Shown: piece after piece, positions 26,420 to 36,366 of the stretch | Layout: each line of letters opens with the position of its first letter | How positions within the stretch are numbered: position 1 is the stretch's first letter | Assembly: GCF_022539405.1 (NCBI RefSeq) | Contig: NZ_CP054394.1 | Location: forward strand, 1,366,501-1,430,500 | Reading direction: 5' to 3' | DNA: 64,000 nucleotides | Source of the DNA: Natranaerofaba carboxydovora | GTDB lineage: Bacteria; Bacillota; Natranaerobiia; Natranaerobiales; Natranaerofabaceae | Made by a program: the position numbers and the translations under genes | Notes under the pieces: generated by a model | What the model was told of the DNA's origin: nothing | Database searches by the model: none | The model's input: the letters and a program-made list of their open reading frames with translations, nothing else

Positions 26420-28103
26420 ATTTATCAAAAAACTCATCTAATTTTTTTGAATCAACATCAAAGGAAACGTTGCTATCAGGATTTACTTCTTCGTACATGT
26501 AATGAGGAAGCCGGTCTGCACCTTCACTATAACCTGCTTTATTATTAAATTCTTTTTCGAGAAGTAAGATTTTTTCACCTAACTCTCTTAAATATTCTTC
26601 ACTTTTTTCTCCTCCAAGGCGAGCATTCAAAGCTTCAACTAAAGACTTTTGATTTGCTCCAAGTCCTCCAACGGTGAAAAGACAAATACCCAAGGCATCA
26701 ATTGCAGTAGATAAAAGCTGTGACTTTTTTGATAAATCAATTTGTGGTTCTGGGTCTTTATGGTCAACATTTGCTCTAACTGTATTACCTGCAGTATGAT
26801 CTGCTCCCATAGGAGAAGTAGCATATGTCACACCTAACCCTTTAATTGACCTTGGATCATACGCGGCAAATGATTGCCCTTTGACAGTAGGGATTCTCTT
26901 AGATCCAAATACCTGACCGGTTGTTAATGCTCCTGAACCAATAATTCTACCGATAAGGCTTCCTTTATCTATTTCTTGTAAAAGCTCTTTTGCTTTTTCA
27001 TAATCGCCAAACTCACATACATCTTCGTCCATCATAACCCCTATTGCTGCTCCCACCTCAATGGTGTCAACACCTACATCGTTACATATATAGTTCAGAT
27101 GGGCTATCTTATCCAAATCACCTATTCCCAAATTAGAGCCCAAAAGTCCAATGGTTTCATATTCTAAAGGAGCTACAATGGTTTCACCCTTTTCATCTGG
27201 GTATATATTAGAACACCTAATAATACATCCTGGCATACAAGGGTGGCTTGGACTCCCGTCTCCCCCTCTTTTTTCAATAATATCTCTCAAGTATTCACCA
27301 TTTATTTTGTCTGCTTCACTAAATTTGCCCCTAGAGAAGTTATAAGTTGGAAGTCCACCCAAAGCATTAGTAACATCAACCATAGCAGGGGTACCATAAT
27401 CCCTATAAGTTGGTGTAGTGGGCGCTTCTTTTACGACTTTATTTAACTCTTTCACCCAGTTTTTATATTCTTCAGTTAATTTTTCTCTTTCACAACCTTC
27501 ATCATTCACTATAATTGCCTTTAATCCTTTAGTACCCATTACAGCTCCAAGGCCACCACGACCATTCATCCGACTAGGATTATCGTCCATATCCAAATTA
27601 GCAATACATGCGGTTGAAAGCTCTTTTTCTCCAGCACTGCCAATAGTTATTAAAGCACTGCCCGGATATTTTTGTAATAGCTTTTCACTAAGTTCATAAT
27701 TGTTCATTCCTCTACATTCTTCAGCATCCTCCAGCCTTGCTCCATCTTTATCAATTACTAGGTTATATAGTCCTTTTTCTGGCTTTTCTTCCACTATTAT
27801 GCCCCTGTAACCAAGTCTTGCGATTTTGTGTCCGGTTGTTCCTCCTGCATTAGACTCTTTAATCCCACCCGTAAGAGGGCTCTTAGCTCCAATTGATAGC
27901 CTACCCGAGCAAGTAAGATTTGTACCTGCAAAAGGACCTACCGCAAATATTATCTTATTCTCTCCACTTAAAGGGTCGCAGTTAGGATTTACTTCCTGAC
28001 TAACTACATGGGAAGTTAAAGCTCGTCCTCCAATACGTTGAAGTTCATTATTTAATTGTTCGTCTGTAATTTTTCCTTCTTTCATGTTAACCCGCAAAAG
28101 CAT
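26418..28103 (-). CDS. aor: Aldehyde:ferredoxin oxidoreductase (tungsten enzyme family)
   Basis: A 561-residue member of the AOR family, which oxidises aldehydes to carboxylic acids with reduction of ferredoxin through a tungsten-bispterin and a 4Fe-4S cluster. AVGPFAGTNLTCSGRLSIG and SNAGGTTGHKIARLGY form the pterin-binding N-domain; NGRGGLGAVMGTKGLKAI is characteristic. The cluster ligands appear as CMPGCIIRCSNIY (C-x3-C-x3-C) and the late DALGICLFT. KGLGVTYATSPMGADHT lies near the active site. The start is ATG 28103 after GGGGGTGG. It lies downstream of a permease gene, separated by a hairpin terminator. It probably works in amino-acid or aldehyde fermentation with the ADP-forming acyl-CoA synthetase encoded at 45-47 kb. 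Confidence 0.92.
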   Translation of the reverse strand: MLLRVNMKEGKITDEQLNNELQRIGGRALTSHVVSQEVNPNCDPLSGENKIIFAVGPFAGTNLTCSGRLSIGAKSPLTGGIKESNAGGTTGHKIARLGYRGIIVEEKPEKGLYNLVIDKDGARLEDAEECRGMNNYELSEKLLQKYPGSALITIGSAGEKELSTACIANLDMDDNPSRMNGRGGLGAVMGTKGLKAIIVNDEGCEREKLTEEYKNWVKELNKVVKEAPTTPTYRDYGTPAMVDVTNALGGLPTYNFSRGKFSEADKINGEYLRDIIEKRGGDGSPSHPCMPGCIIRCSNIYPDEKGETIVAPLEYETIGLLGSNLGIGDLDKIAHLNYICNDVGVDTIEVGAAIGVMMDEDVCEFGDYEKAKELLQEIDKGSLIGRIIGSGALTTGQVFGSKRIPTVKGQSFAAYDPRSIKGLGVTYATSPMGADHTAGNTVRANVDHKDPEPQIDLSKKSQLLSTAIDALGICLFTVGGLGANQKSLVEALNARLGGEKSEEYLRELGEKILLLEKEFNNKAGYSEGADRLPHYMYEEVNPDSNVSFDVDSKKLDEFFDK

Positions 28104-28166
28104 GTTTCCACCCCCAAATCATAACAAGATCAATTAATTGTAAATTGTAATAAACAAAATAAGAGT

Positions 28167-28205
28167 AAAAGTTCCGTGTAATTATGCATATGACACGGAA
28201 CTTTT
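28167..28205 (-). terminator. Hairpin terminator between permease and AOR genes
   Basis: AAAAGTTCCGTGT / ACACGGAACTTTT, a perfect 13-bp stem with a 13-base loop, followed by a short T-rich stretch on the minus strand. It may terminate or attenuate transcription from the permease into aor. Confidence 0.75.
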
Positions 28206-28226
28206 AATTTATTTATTACTTATTTA

Positions 28227-29636
28227 TTACTTCTCTTCATTTTCTTCATCTTCTTCATCAATTCCTTCTGCAAGTGCAGCATCTTCTTTTTCGAATTTGC
28301 CTCCATATTCTATGATGAAGTAAAGAATAACTCCTGAGATCAATCCCTGTGCAGGACCAACTATAGCTATTATACCTGCCATTACTATCGCTACAGATCT
28401 TTGTTCGTTAGTCTGTAGAAGCCTCATTCCAATATTACCACAAACTACAACCTGAACTGCCATTGTTATACCAAAGAATATATCAAAAGCTGGCTTGATA
28501 AGTGTAACAAGAGGCATAAGCATAACTGCTATAACTGTTGCAGCTCTAAATGTACCAAGTCCATCCCAAATTGAATCCATAGTCTTTTTACCCATTTTAT
28601 ATCTTTCTGTTATAGGCACAAGCCCAGCTGCCCAAAGGGGTCCGTTCATAGGCACCCATGGTGTGAATAAAGCCATAAGTCCATTTCTTATACCATTAAC
28701 CAGGTTTGATCTATTTGTATTTATTTCAATTGTTTCATCAGGCCTTTTTTCGCGGGATTCTCTAACAATATCCTGACCAAGGATCATATCTCCAAAGGCT
28801 ATTACATAAGCCATTAAGGCCATAGGGATTGCCAAAACAAAAAGGTTAGCGTCAGGGACTCCTATACCAAAGACTGTATAGTTTTCAAAAACATGTCCAA
28901 AATTAAGCGGTGTAAAGCCCCATTCAATTTCTGGAATAGGAAGCTCTCTTATCAAAAAAGGTCCGGCAAAAATAGCAAATAACTGCGGTGGAACAATTCC
29001 AAGTCCTTTTAGAATTTTAAACCTACTGTCTCTTTCAGCAAGTTTAGTTAAAACTTTAGAGAATAGGAAGAAAAATGCTATGATAACGGAAATAGTTAAT
29101 GTGACTGGTCCTTGCGGTATTCTATCGTTAATAACATTTAACGCTGCTGCAAAACCTGCACCAAGAATTATACCACCTCTGACAGAGATAGGTATTATAT
29201 TTACCAGCTTGGCGCCAAGACCGGTCATACCCATAATAAAGAATAGTAAGGCTACAACAAGTTGCAATGCAATCATTGCATGAATTCTCTCGGGCCCAAT
29301 TGCAAAATCAGATAAATAAGCAATCGTAAGCGGTAATGCCGGAGTAATCCACCCTGGAACTACTGGATCACCAAAGTGAGCTGGAACTGCATACATAATA
29401 GCGTTCACTACTGCAAATGTAAGTGCAATCTCAAAAGAGTCAACTCCAAGCACGTCAATTGTAATTGCAGTACCTGCACCTAGGCAAGCAACACCCAAAA
29501 ATAAAGCTGCTAAAAACTCAGTCCATGCCCATTTGTAATGTACTAGTGGTAATCTGATCTTAAATGGTCCTAAAGGAAAATAAGGCTGTTCTCCTCCCTC
29601 TTCTCTTTTACGAAGAGGAAAAGTCTGTTTAGACAT
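28227..29636 (-). CDS. NCS2-like (xanthine/uracil permease superfamily) membrane transporter
   Basis: A 469-residue integral membrane protein with about 12 hydrophobic segments and a highly acidic tail (EGIDEEDEENEEK). Features such as AHFGDPVVPGWITPALPLTIAYL, ISVRGGIILGAGFAAALNVI and NGPLWAAGLVPITERYKMG fit the broad NCS2/SulP-type 14-helix fold, but it is not a close match to known purine or uracil carriers. It has a sigma-54-type promoter upstream and lies between aor and a sigma-54 activator, so it may import the compound whose aldehyde AOR oxidises. That is inference. The ATG follows AGGAGGG. Confidence 0.65.
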   Translation of the reverse strand: MSKQTFPLRKREEGGEQPYFPLGPFKIRLPLVHYKWAWTEFLAALFLGVACLGAGTAITIDVLGVDSFEIALTFAVVNAIMYAVPAHFGDPVVPGWITPALPLTIAYLSDFAIGPERIHAMIALQLVVALLFFIMGMTGLGAKLVNIIPISVRGGIILGAGFAAALNVINDRIPQGPVTLTISVIIAFFFLFSKVLTKLAERDSRFKILKGLGIVPPQLFAIFAGPFLIRELPIPEIEWGFTPLNFGHVFENYTVFGIGVPDANLFVLAIPMALMAYVIAFGDMILGQDIVRESREKRPDETIEINTNRSNLVNGIRNGLMALFTPWVPMNGPLWAAGLVPITERYKMGKKTMDSIWDGLGTFRAATVIAVMLMPLVTLIKPAFDIFFGITMAVQVVVCGNIGMRLLQTNEQRSVAIVMAGIIAIVGPAQGLISGVILYFIIEYGGKFEKEDAALAEGIDEEDEENEEK

Positions 29637-29702
29637 TTTATTCCCTCCTTTGGTTAATAGTAAAAAAAGTATGAGTTTATAAATTCTTCGACCTTACTTT
29701 AG

Positions 29703-29720
29703 TTGCAAATTCTATGCCAA
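29703..29720 (-). promoter_or_regulatory. Sigma-54 promoter (-24/-12)
   Basis: On the minus strand TTGGCAT-AGAAT-TTGCAA places GG and GC ten bases apart, closely matching the sigma-54 consensus TGGCAC-N5-TTGC. It lies about 67 bases upstream of the permease start, and the adjacent gene encodes a sigma-54-dependent activator. Confidence 0.75.
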
Positions 29721-29760
29721 TAAATAAGATACTAAATAATTAATTTTTATTTAACTGACA

Positions 29761-29784
29761 TGTCTTCCGACAAAAAGCGACATA
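29761..29784. promoter_or_regulatory. Possible activator site with TGTC/GACA repeats
   Basis: TGTCTTCCGACA is a TGTC-N4-GACA palindrome, followed within ten bases by another GACA. It lies 45-80 bases upstream of the sigma-54 promoter, a usual place for enhancer-binding protein sites. The assignment to the neighbouring activator is inferred. Confidence 0.4.
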
Positions 29785-29786
29785 AT

Positions 29787-29833
29787 TAAACATTATAAAA
29801 GTTTTATAATCAAATAAACTTTTATAATGTTTA
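29787..29833. repeat. Perfect 18-bp inverted repeat upstream of the permease operon
   Basis: Arms at 29787-29804 and 29816-29833 (TAAACATTATAAAAGTTT and its exact complement) are separated by 11 bases. It has no T tail typical of a terminator and no gene stops next to it. It may be an upstream activating sequence or a DNA hairpin. Confidence 0.7.
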
Positions 29834-29896
29834 GAACTAAGATAAAATTTCCTTGCAGGGATTTGGCAATGTGTCAATATGGTACACTTGAACAAT

Positions 29897-29944
29897 AAAA
29901 ACCCGAGTCAGTGTTTCAAAACATCACACTTAACTCGGATTTTT
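29897..29944 (-). terminator. Terminator of the sigma-54 activator gene
   Basis: AAAAATCCGAGT / ACTCGGGTTTTT with a 24-base loop containing a further weak hairpin. It lies about 75 bases past the activator stop codon. Confidence 0.8.
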
Positions 29945-30017
29945 AATAACTTAATATAACTCAATGTGTCATAATTGAACAGTTTTGTGTCAGATTAATA
30001 CATTTTCGTTGTATACA

Positions 30018-31931
30018 TCATTTGTCTATGCTGTACTTTTCCATTTTTCTGTACATTGTATTTCTAGAAACATTAAGAATTTTACTAGCTTCTTTGATAT
30101 TTCCATCTGTATAATTTAATGTTCTTATTATTGCTTGTTTTTCTAGCTCATCCAAAGGTTGCAGAACAATATCATCTTTTTTACCTTCTATTGTCACATC
30201 TATTGTAAAATGCTCTTTTTTTAAAGTTTTTCCTTCAGAAAGTACAATAGCTTTTTCGATAACGTTACCTAGCTCTCTAATATTACCCGGCCAATCATGG
30301 TTTATCAAAATTTCCATAGCTCTTTTATCAATTTTTGGCGCTGGTAAGGATAGCTTTTTACTGATAACTTCAATTAGATGATTTGATAAAACTGGAATAT
30401 CCTCTTTTCTTTCTTTTAGAGGTGGGATTTCGATTGTCATTACATTTAATCTATAATATAGATCTCTTCTAAATTTCTCCATTTGTACTTCGTTATAAAG
30501 ATTCTTGTTTGTTGCAGAAATTATTCTCACATCAAATGGTACTGGCTCTTTTCCTCCTACCCTTGTAACCTTATTATCTTGTATAACTCTTAAAAGTTTT
30601 ACCTGCATTTCTAAAGAAAGTTCTCCTACCTCATCTAGAAAAAGCGTACCACCATCTGCTAATTCAAATTTTCCTAATTTGCCACCTTTTAGGGCACCAG
30701 TAAAAGCACCTTCTTCATAACCAAATAGTTCACTTTCTATTAAGTCTCTTGGAATGGCACCACAGTTTATTGCAACAAAAGGTTTGTCGGCTCTTTCACT
30801 TGAATTGTGTATTGCCTGTGCAAAGAGCTCTTTCCCTGTACCGCTTTCTCCCTGTAAAAGTACAGTAGAGTTACTTCCTGCAATTTTTTTGGCAAGTTTT
30901 GTAGCCTCTAAAATTTTAGAACTTTTCCCTTTAATATCTTCAAAAGAAAATCTAGCATTAGAGCCTGTAACTTTGTTAATAAAGTTACTAACATTACTTT
31001 TTTCCTTCAAAGTTATTAGACTACCAATAAAACTGTTGTTTGATTTCAAAGAAGTAGTTTCAATTAAAAATCTTTTTTTGCCTTCTTTTGTATCTAGGGA
31101 AATCTCACCTTTGTTCTTACCTTTCTTACCTTTATTCTCTTTTATAATCTTTCTCAAATTATCCTTATATTCTAAATCAAGCATTTTAGCTGCTTTTTTG
31201 TTAATATGAATTATTTTATCATTATTATCTACAGCTATTACACCATCCGAAAAAGCTTCTATGGTAGCTAATAATGAATTGTTTAAATTCATCATCTTTT
31301 CATTTTTATCTTTTAAAAGTAATTCATTTTCAATCGCCTTAACGATGGAGATTACCATACCTAATGTATGTTTGTGGACTAAGTTATAATCTCCAGACAA
31401 ATTAAGGGCTCCAACTAAATTCCCTTCCGGACTGTGTATAGGCGCTGAAGAACAGGTCCACTTATGAAATTGAACATTATAATGTTCAGCGCCAACAATT
31501 TGGATCGGTTTTCTTTCAGCTAGTGAATAACCTATACCATTTGTGCCAACTAGCTTTTCTGATCTACATGCACCAGGAACCAAAAAGTTTTTCTTAGCAT
31601 TCTCAACAACATGATCATCTCCAACCATTTCTAATAAATAGCCATCTTTATCAGTTAAGATAACTACAAAGCCTGAGTTTTCTACTGATTGATGCAAAAT
31701 CTCCATAAATGGAATACATACATCAATTAATGACTTGTTTTCTTTTAATTTCCTATTTAATTCCCACTCATCCAACAAGAGTTTTTTAAGATCTAATTCC
31801 GGATCTATTCTATTTCTTTTTGATCTCATCCATGAGTTCAAGATTTCAGGCCGTATAATATTATCTGATACTTGAGTACCTTTTTGAAACTTTGCCCATT
31901 CCCGTTTAATTTCAGATAGGCTATGCTTCAA
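30018..31931 (-). CDS. Sigma-54-dependent activator (AcoR-like)
   Basis: A 637-residue enhancer-binding protein. The N-terminal GAF-like sensor (about 70-215, with [20 protein letters not shown] typical of AcoR-type proteins) is followed by PAS (about 220-320), the AAA+ domain (about 335-565) and a Fis-type HTH (about 590-637, [17 protein letters not shown]). In the AAA+ part are [18 protein letters not shown] (Walker A), [19 protein letters not shown] (GAFTGA sigma-54 contact loop) and [12 protein letters not shown] (Walker B). The start is TTG 31931, six bases after GAGGTG. It probably drives the sigma-54 promoter at 29703. Confidence 0.92.
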   Translation of the reverse strand: MKHSLSEIKREWAKFQKGTQVSDNIIRPEILNSWMRSKRNRIDPELDLKKLLLDEWELNRKLKENKSLIDVCIPFMEILHQSVENSGFVVILTDKDGYLLEMVGDDHVVENAKKNFLVPGACRSEKLVGTNGIGYSLAERKPIQIVGAEHYNVQFHKWTCSSAPIHSPEGNLVGALNLSGDYNLVHKHTLGMVISIVKAIENELLLKDKNEKMMNLNNSLLATIEAFSDGVIAVDNNDKIIHINKKAAKMLDLEYKDNLRKIIKENKGKKGKNKGEISLDTKEGKKRFLIETTSLKSNNSFIGSLITLKEKSNVSNFINKVTGSNARFSFEDIKGKSSKILEATKLAKKIAGSNSTVLLQGESGTGKELFAQAIHNSSERADKPFVAINCGAIPRDLIESELFGYEEGAFTGALKGGKLGKFELADGGTLFLDEVGELSLEMQVKLLRVIQDNKVTRVGGKEPVPFDVRIISATNKNLYNEVQMEKFRRDLYYRLNVMTIEIPPLKERKEDIPVLSNHLIEVISKKLSLPAPKIDKRAMEILINHDWPGNIRELGNVIEKAIVLSEGKTLKKEHFTIDVTIEGKKDDIVLQPLDELEKQAIIRTLNYTDGNIKEASKILNVSRNTMYRKMEKYSIDK

Positions 31932-32076
31932 TATAATCACCTCATTATTTTATTCAGCGTAATTATTATATCAAGAAGTTCATATACATGCTATAGTTAT
32001 CACTTGTTTAAATAATGATCTTGGTATAAAATTTAGTTAAGTTTTCAAAATATTTCAACAAAACCAGGTGGTTATT

Positions 32077-34020
32077 ATGTATTACTTTGACTGTGAAATT
32101 TCAACTGATTACAAACAGCTTATACAAAATTTAGAACCCTTTACCTTTATTAAAGAAGATACCTTGAGAAGCTTTTTAGAAAAACTTCAGATTAGAAGAT
32201 ATCCCGAAGGTAGCTATGTGTTTCGACAAGGTGAATCTAATAAAGAGGTTATTTTTATTGTCCTTAAGGGAAGAATAGAACTATTAACAAAGGACAACCA
32301 AGGAAGACAAGTGAAACAATACGAAATAATACCTCATAACTTTTTTGGAACCCCTACTTTCTTCTCAGACGGCAGGTATGCACTATCTGCTAAAGTTGCA
32401 GAAACAACAGATTGTTTAATACTAGACAACGAAACTTTTAGAAAACTCGCTAGTGAAACTCCAAAATTTTCGCGCCACTTCAAAAAAAACCTTGGAGAAC
32501 GACTTAAAAGCATATATGAAAGTTATATAACAGTAGAAAAAAACAGCTCATTAAGTCAATATTTTAAAAATAATAACCATTTATGGATTCCTATTGAAGA
32601 AAAAATGAAAAAACCTGTTGTAGTATGTAATAAAGAGGACTCAGTAAAAAGGGTAGCTCGAATTATGGAACACAATGATGTAAGTTCAGTTATCGTCCTA
32701 GATAATAACAACAAACTATATGGAATAATTACCGAAAAGGATCTAGTTCAAAATGTTATAGCTAATGAGATATCTCCAAAGTATAATAAAGCTGAAGGTA
32801 TATGTCATGAAAATGTTATAACTTTGCCCCCTGACGAGTATATGTACAAAGCCCTTGTCTTAATGGTGAAGTATAGATTAAAGCACATGGTCATAACAGA
32901 CCCAAATAATGAACCAATTGGAATTTTAAGTTTAAGGGACTTAATCAAATCAAAAAAGTTGGGAGCAATTTATATATCCAACAAAATCGATAAAGCAAAA
33001 GCATTTGATGACTTACTACACTCAAAGAACGACATAGATTTTCTAATGATAGAATTAGTAAAAGAAAGAACTAGTACAAGGATAACTTGTGAAATTATAA
33101 ATGAATATTACGATCAGCTAAATAGGAAAATTATAAAATTAGCAGAAGATGAAATGATTCAGGAAGGGCATGGAGAACCCCCGGTAAATTATAGTTTCAT
33201 AACTATGGGGAGTAATGGTCGTAGAGAGCAATTAATGATTACAGATATGGATAATGGAATTATTTATGCAGATCCTATCAAGCAAAATGAACAAGAAGTT
33301 AAAGATTATTTTTTAAAATTAGGAGAAAAAATTATTTTTGGATTAATTAAGTGTGGTTTTAACGAGTGTCATGATAACGTGATGGCTAATAACCCTAAAT
33401 GGTGTCGCTCTTTTAAAAGCTGGAGAGCGCTTGTAAAAAGTTGGACTGATTCACCTAATGAAAAAAATACGAAATCCATGTCTATCTTTTTAGACTTCAG
33501 ACATTTATACGGAGATAAGAAGTACTATGATTTATTGAAAAATTTTGTTTTAAGACAATTCAGAGAAAGTACTGTCGCTCATCACTATATTGTAAAAAAT
33601 GCAATGACAACAAGACCTATAATTAGTACTTTCAGGAGAATAAAGGCAAAAAAGGATAGAGAATATGGCAGGTATATTGACCTTAAAGAGTCTGCCTGTG
33701 TTCAAATTGTTGACTCTATAAAAGTTTTTGCTTTAAGAGAAGGAATTATAGAAACAAACACTCATGAAAGATTATCCCAATTAGAAGAAAAAAATGTTTT
33801 TAATAAAGATCAGGCCAAATTCATACAAGCTGCTTATGAGACCTTTATGATGTACAGATTAAAAGAAAATGTTGAAAAGAAAGAAAGAAGAGAAGTACCT
33901 AATAATTATCTGTCTCTAAAAGACTTATCAGTATGGGAAACTAACAATTTAAAAGATTCGCTTTCTACAGTAGATAAATTACTTAATTTAGCCACAAAAA
34001 GCTTTCACGCTTATGTCTAA
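32077..34020 (+). CDS. cNMP-binding, CBS-pair and DUF294 putative nucleotidyltransferase protein
   Basis: A 647-residue protein. Domains in order: cyclic-nucleotide-binding-like (about 15-135, PEGSYVFRQGESNKEV), CBS pair (about 170-300, VKRVARIMEHNDVSSVIVLD), DUF294 putative nucleotidyltransferase (about 330-465, FITMGSNGRREQLMITDMDN with the G-S...D-x-D signature), and its C-terminal helical domain (about 490-640). Proteins of this layout resemble GlnD-like sensors that respond to nucleotides and are often near signalling or transport genes. The start is ATG 32077, five bases after AGGTGG, not the GTG within that site. It is divergent from the sigma-54 activator. Confidence 0.85.
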   Translation: MYYFDCEISTDYKQLIQNLEPFTFIKEDTLRSFLEKLQIRRYPEGSYVFRQGESNKEVIFIVLKGRIELLTKDNQGRQVKQYEIIPHNFFGTPTFFSDGRYALSAKVAETTDCLILDNETFRKLASETPKFSRHFKKNLGERLKSIYESYITVEKNSSLSQYFKNNNHLWIPIEEKMKKPVVVCNKEDSVKRVARIMEHNDVSSVIVLDNNNKLYGIITEKDLVQNVIANEISPKYNKAEGICHENVITLPPDEYMYKALVLMVKYRLKHMVITDPNNEPIGILSLRDLIKSKKLGAIYISNKIDKAKAFDDLLHSKNDIDFLMIELVKERTSTRITCEIINEYYDQLNRKIIKLAEDEMIQEGHGEPPVNYSFITMGSNGRREQLMITDMDNGIIYADPIKQNEQEVKDYFLKLGEKIIFGLIKCGFNECHDNVMANNPKWCRSFKSWRALVKSWTDSPNEKNTKSMSIFLDFRHLYGDKKYYDLLKNFVLRQFRESTVAHHYIVKNAMTTRPIISTFRRIKAKKDREYGRYIDLKESACVQIVDSIKVFALREGIIETNTHERLSQLEEKNVFNKDQAKFIQAAYETFMMYRLKENVEKKERREVPNNYLSLKDLSVWETNNLKDSLSTVDKLLNLATKSFHAYV

Positions 34021-34045
34021 AAATAGCGCATTTATTCTAAGATTC

Positions 34046-34073
34046 AGCGCACTCAAAACGGTGCGCTTTTTTA
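34046..34073 (+). terminator. Rho-independent terminator
   Basis: AGCGCAC / GTGCGCT hairpin followed by TTTTTT, 26 bases past the stop of the cNMP/CBS/DUF294 gene. Confidence 0.85.
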
Positions 34074-34151
34074 ATTTATTATTATACTTTTATAAGTATC
34101 AATTATTTGCTATAATAATAAAGTTAACTATATATGTAGGAGGAATACAAA

Positions 34152-35963
34152 TTGGATATTAACGAGATTAAAAACATTGCTTTGATAGCACATGTTGATC
34201 ATGGCAAGACCACCCTGGTAGATGGACTATTAAAACAAAGCGGGGTTTTTCATGAAAGAGAAAGTGTAAGTGAAAGAATTATGGACTCCAATGATCTAGA
34301 ACGAGAGAGAGGTATTACCATATTATCAAAAAATACCGCTATTAAATATAAAGATACTAAAATTAATATAGTCGACACACCTGGACATGCAGATTTTGGT
34401 GGAGAAGTTGAAAGAATTCTTAATATGGTAGAAGGAGTTTTACTTCTTGTTGATGCTGTTGAAGGACCAATGCCTCAAACAAAGTTTGTGCTAGAAAAAG
34501 CTCTCTCCCTTGGACTAATCCCAATCGTTGTAATAAATAAGATTGACCGCCCTATGGCAAGACCTCAGGAAGTAGCCGATGAGGTTTTAGATCTTTTTTT
34601 TGATTTGGATGCTAAGGAAGATCAGTTAGATTTTCCTATTGTTTATTCAGATGCCCTAAAAGGGATTTCTTATTTAAATTTGAATGATGAAAAAAATATT
34701 AAAAATCCAACTCTTGAACCTTTATTTGAATCAATTTTAAGAGAGGTCCCTTCCCCAAATGTTGATCCATCAGGCCCCTTTCAGATGCTTGTGACTAGTA
34801 CTGAATATGATAGTTTTTTGGGGAAATATGCTGTCGGGAAGATAAATAGAGGGTCAATATCAAAACATGATGAAATAGTTATCCTGGGAGAAAATGATAA
34901 AAAAACCAAAACCAAAGCTGGTCAAATTTTTACCTATGAAAACCTGGATAAATCTGAAGTAAATACTGCGTCAGCCGGTGATATAGTTGCCATCTCTGGT
35001 ATAGATCAGATTAATATTGGAGAAACCCTTGCGAACCCTGATCATCCAGAGAAACTACCTTCTCCTCAAATAGACGAACCAACAATATCAATGACTTTCG
35101 GAGTTAACAATAGTCCTTTTGCAGGAAAAGATGGTAAATACCTTACTTCAAGGAAATTAAAAGAACGTCTTTTTACAGAACAGAAGTCAAATGTAAGCTT
35201 AAAAGTAGAAGAAACTGATAATCCTGAGCTATTCAAAGTTTCAGGCCGTGGTGAACTCCACCTTTCTACGGTAATAGAAAAAATGCGCCGTGAGGGGTAC
35301 GAATTTCAGGTATCTAAACCAGAAGTTATCTACAAAACCATTGATGGTGTAAAATGCGAACCAGTGGAGTCTGTAGTTATTAACTTGCCAGAACAATATA
35401 CGGGTTCAGTAATTGAGGCCTTAAATCAGAGGAAAGGCGAACTACTAGAGTTCAAAAATATATCTAATGAAAATGCCAGATTAAAGTTCAAAGTTCCAGC
35501 AAGAGGCCTTATTGGATTTAGATCACAATTTCTAACCCTTACTAGAGGTGAAGGGGTTTTCTATCATAACTTCTATCAATATGAACCTTATAAAGGTGAC
35601 TTCTCTACAAGAGTAAACGGGGTTTTAATCGCCCATCAAGACGGAGAAGCGACATTTTATAGTATTAATGCTATGGAAGATAGAGGCGAATTTTTTATCT
35701 CACCTGGGACTAAGGTTTACGAAGGTATGATCGTAGGAAAAAGACCTCAAGAAGGTGATCTAGATATAAACGTTTGTAAAGAAAAACATCTCACAAACGT
35801 CAGAGCAGCAGGATCAGACAACACTGTTAAAATTGCTCCGCCAAAGCTAATGACTTTAGAAGAGTCTTTAGAATTCATTAATGATGATGAGTTAGTTGAG
35901 ATAACTCCTAAGCATATAAGACTTAGGAAAAAAACATTAAAAAAGCAGTTTAGGAAAAATTAG
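34152..35963 (+). CDS. typA: TypA/BipA ribosome-associated GTPase
   Basis: A 603-residue translational GTPase. G1 AHVDHGKTT, G2 RERGITI, G3 DTPGHADF and G4 NKIDR are all present at normal places in the first 135 residues. EF-G-like domains II, III and V follow, then the TypA-specific C-terminus (FRSQFLTLTRGEGVFYHNF; MTLEESLEFINDDELVEITP). TypA binds ribosomes and supports subunit assembly and growth under cold or stress. The start is TTG 34152, after AGGAGGAATACAAA. It precedes a cold-shock gene that has its own promoter. Confidence 0.96.
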   Translation: MDINEIKNIALIAHVDHGKTTLVDGLLKQSGVFHERESVSERIMDSNDLERERGITILSKNTAIKYKDTKINIVDTPGHADFGGEVERILNMVEGVLLLVDAVEGPMPQTKFVLEKALSLGLIPIVVINKIDRPMARPQEVADEVLDLFFDLDAKEDQLDFPIVYSDALKGISYLNLNDEKNIKNPTLEPLFESILREVPSPNVDPSGPFQMLVTSTEYDSFLGKYAVGKINRGSISKHDEIVILGENDKKTKTKAGQIFTYENLDKSEVNTASAGDIVAISGIDQINIGETLANPDHPEKLPSPQIDEPTISMTFGVNNSPFAGKDGKYLTSRKLKERLFTEQKSNVSLKVEETDNPELFKVSGRGELHLSTVIEKMRREGYEFQVSKPEVIYKTIDGVKCEPVESVVINLPEQYTGSVIEALNQRKGELLEFKNISNENARLKFKVPARGLIGFRSQFLTLTRGEGVFYHNFYQYEPYKGDFSTRVNGVLIAHQDGEATFYSINAMEDRGEFFISPGTKVYEGMIVGKRPQEGDLDINVCKEKHLTNVRAAGSDNTVKIAPPKLMTLEESLEFINDDELVEITPKHIRLRKKTLKKQFRKN

Positions 35964-35985
35964 ATAATTAATTAGGCAAATTTTG

Positions 35986-36014
35986 TTGACATGGCCAAAT
36001 ATTGATGCTATAAT
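35986..36014 (+). promoter_or_regulatory. Consensus sigma-A promoter of the cold-shock gene
   Basis: TTGACA, a 17-base spacer and TATAAT: both hexamers are perfect. Transcription would start near 36021, giving a 5' leader of about 88 bases before the cold-shock gene, as is common for csp mRNAs. Confidence 0.9.
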
Positions 36015-36108
36015 AATTATTGTTGTATTAAAGAAGTGAGTCCACATAGTAGACTTTTAATTCTTTACATACTACAAAATATTTAAATTTTTTTGGAGGT
36101 TTTTTTTA

Positions 36109-36309
36109 ATGAATACTGGAACAGTTAAATGGTTTAACTCAAACAAAGGTTACGGATTTATCGAGCAAGAAGAAGGAAACGACGTATTCGTTCACTTCTC
36201 AGCTATTCAAGAGGATGGTTTCAAGACTCTTGATGAAGGTCAAAAAGTTGAATTCAACATTGTTGAAGGCGACCGCGGACCTCAAGCTGCTGAAGTAGTT
36301 AAGTTATAG
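36109..36309 (+). CDS. Cold-shock protein (CspA/CspB family)
   Basis: A 66-residue single cold-shock domain: [19 protein letters not shown] (RNP1 KGYGFI), DVFVHFSAI (RNP2), and [13 protein letters not shown] at the end. It binds single-stranded RNA or DNA and acts as an RNA chaperone. A strong TTTGGAGG ribosome site, perfect promoter, leader of about 88 bases and strong terminator indicate an abundant monocistronic transcript. Confidence 0.97.
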   Translation: MNTGTVKWFNSNKGYGFIEQEEGNDVFVHFSAIQEDGFKTLDEGQKVEFNIVEGDRGPQAAEVVKL

Positions 36310-36328
36310 ATTAGATAACTTTGACTAC

Positions 36329-36366
36329 AAAAACTGCCCCAATTTCAATTTGGGGCAGTTTTTTTA
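36329..36366 (+). terminator. Rho-independent terminator
   Basis: AACTGCCCC / GGGGCAGTT with an AATTTCAATT-type loop and a TTTTTTT tail, just after the cold-shock gene. Confidence 0.93.
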
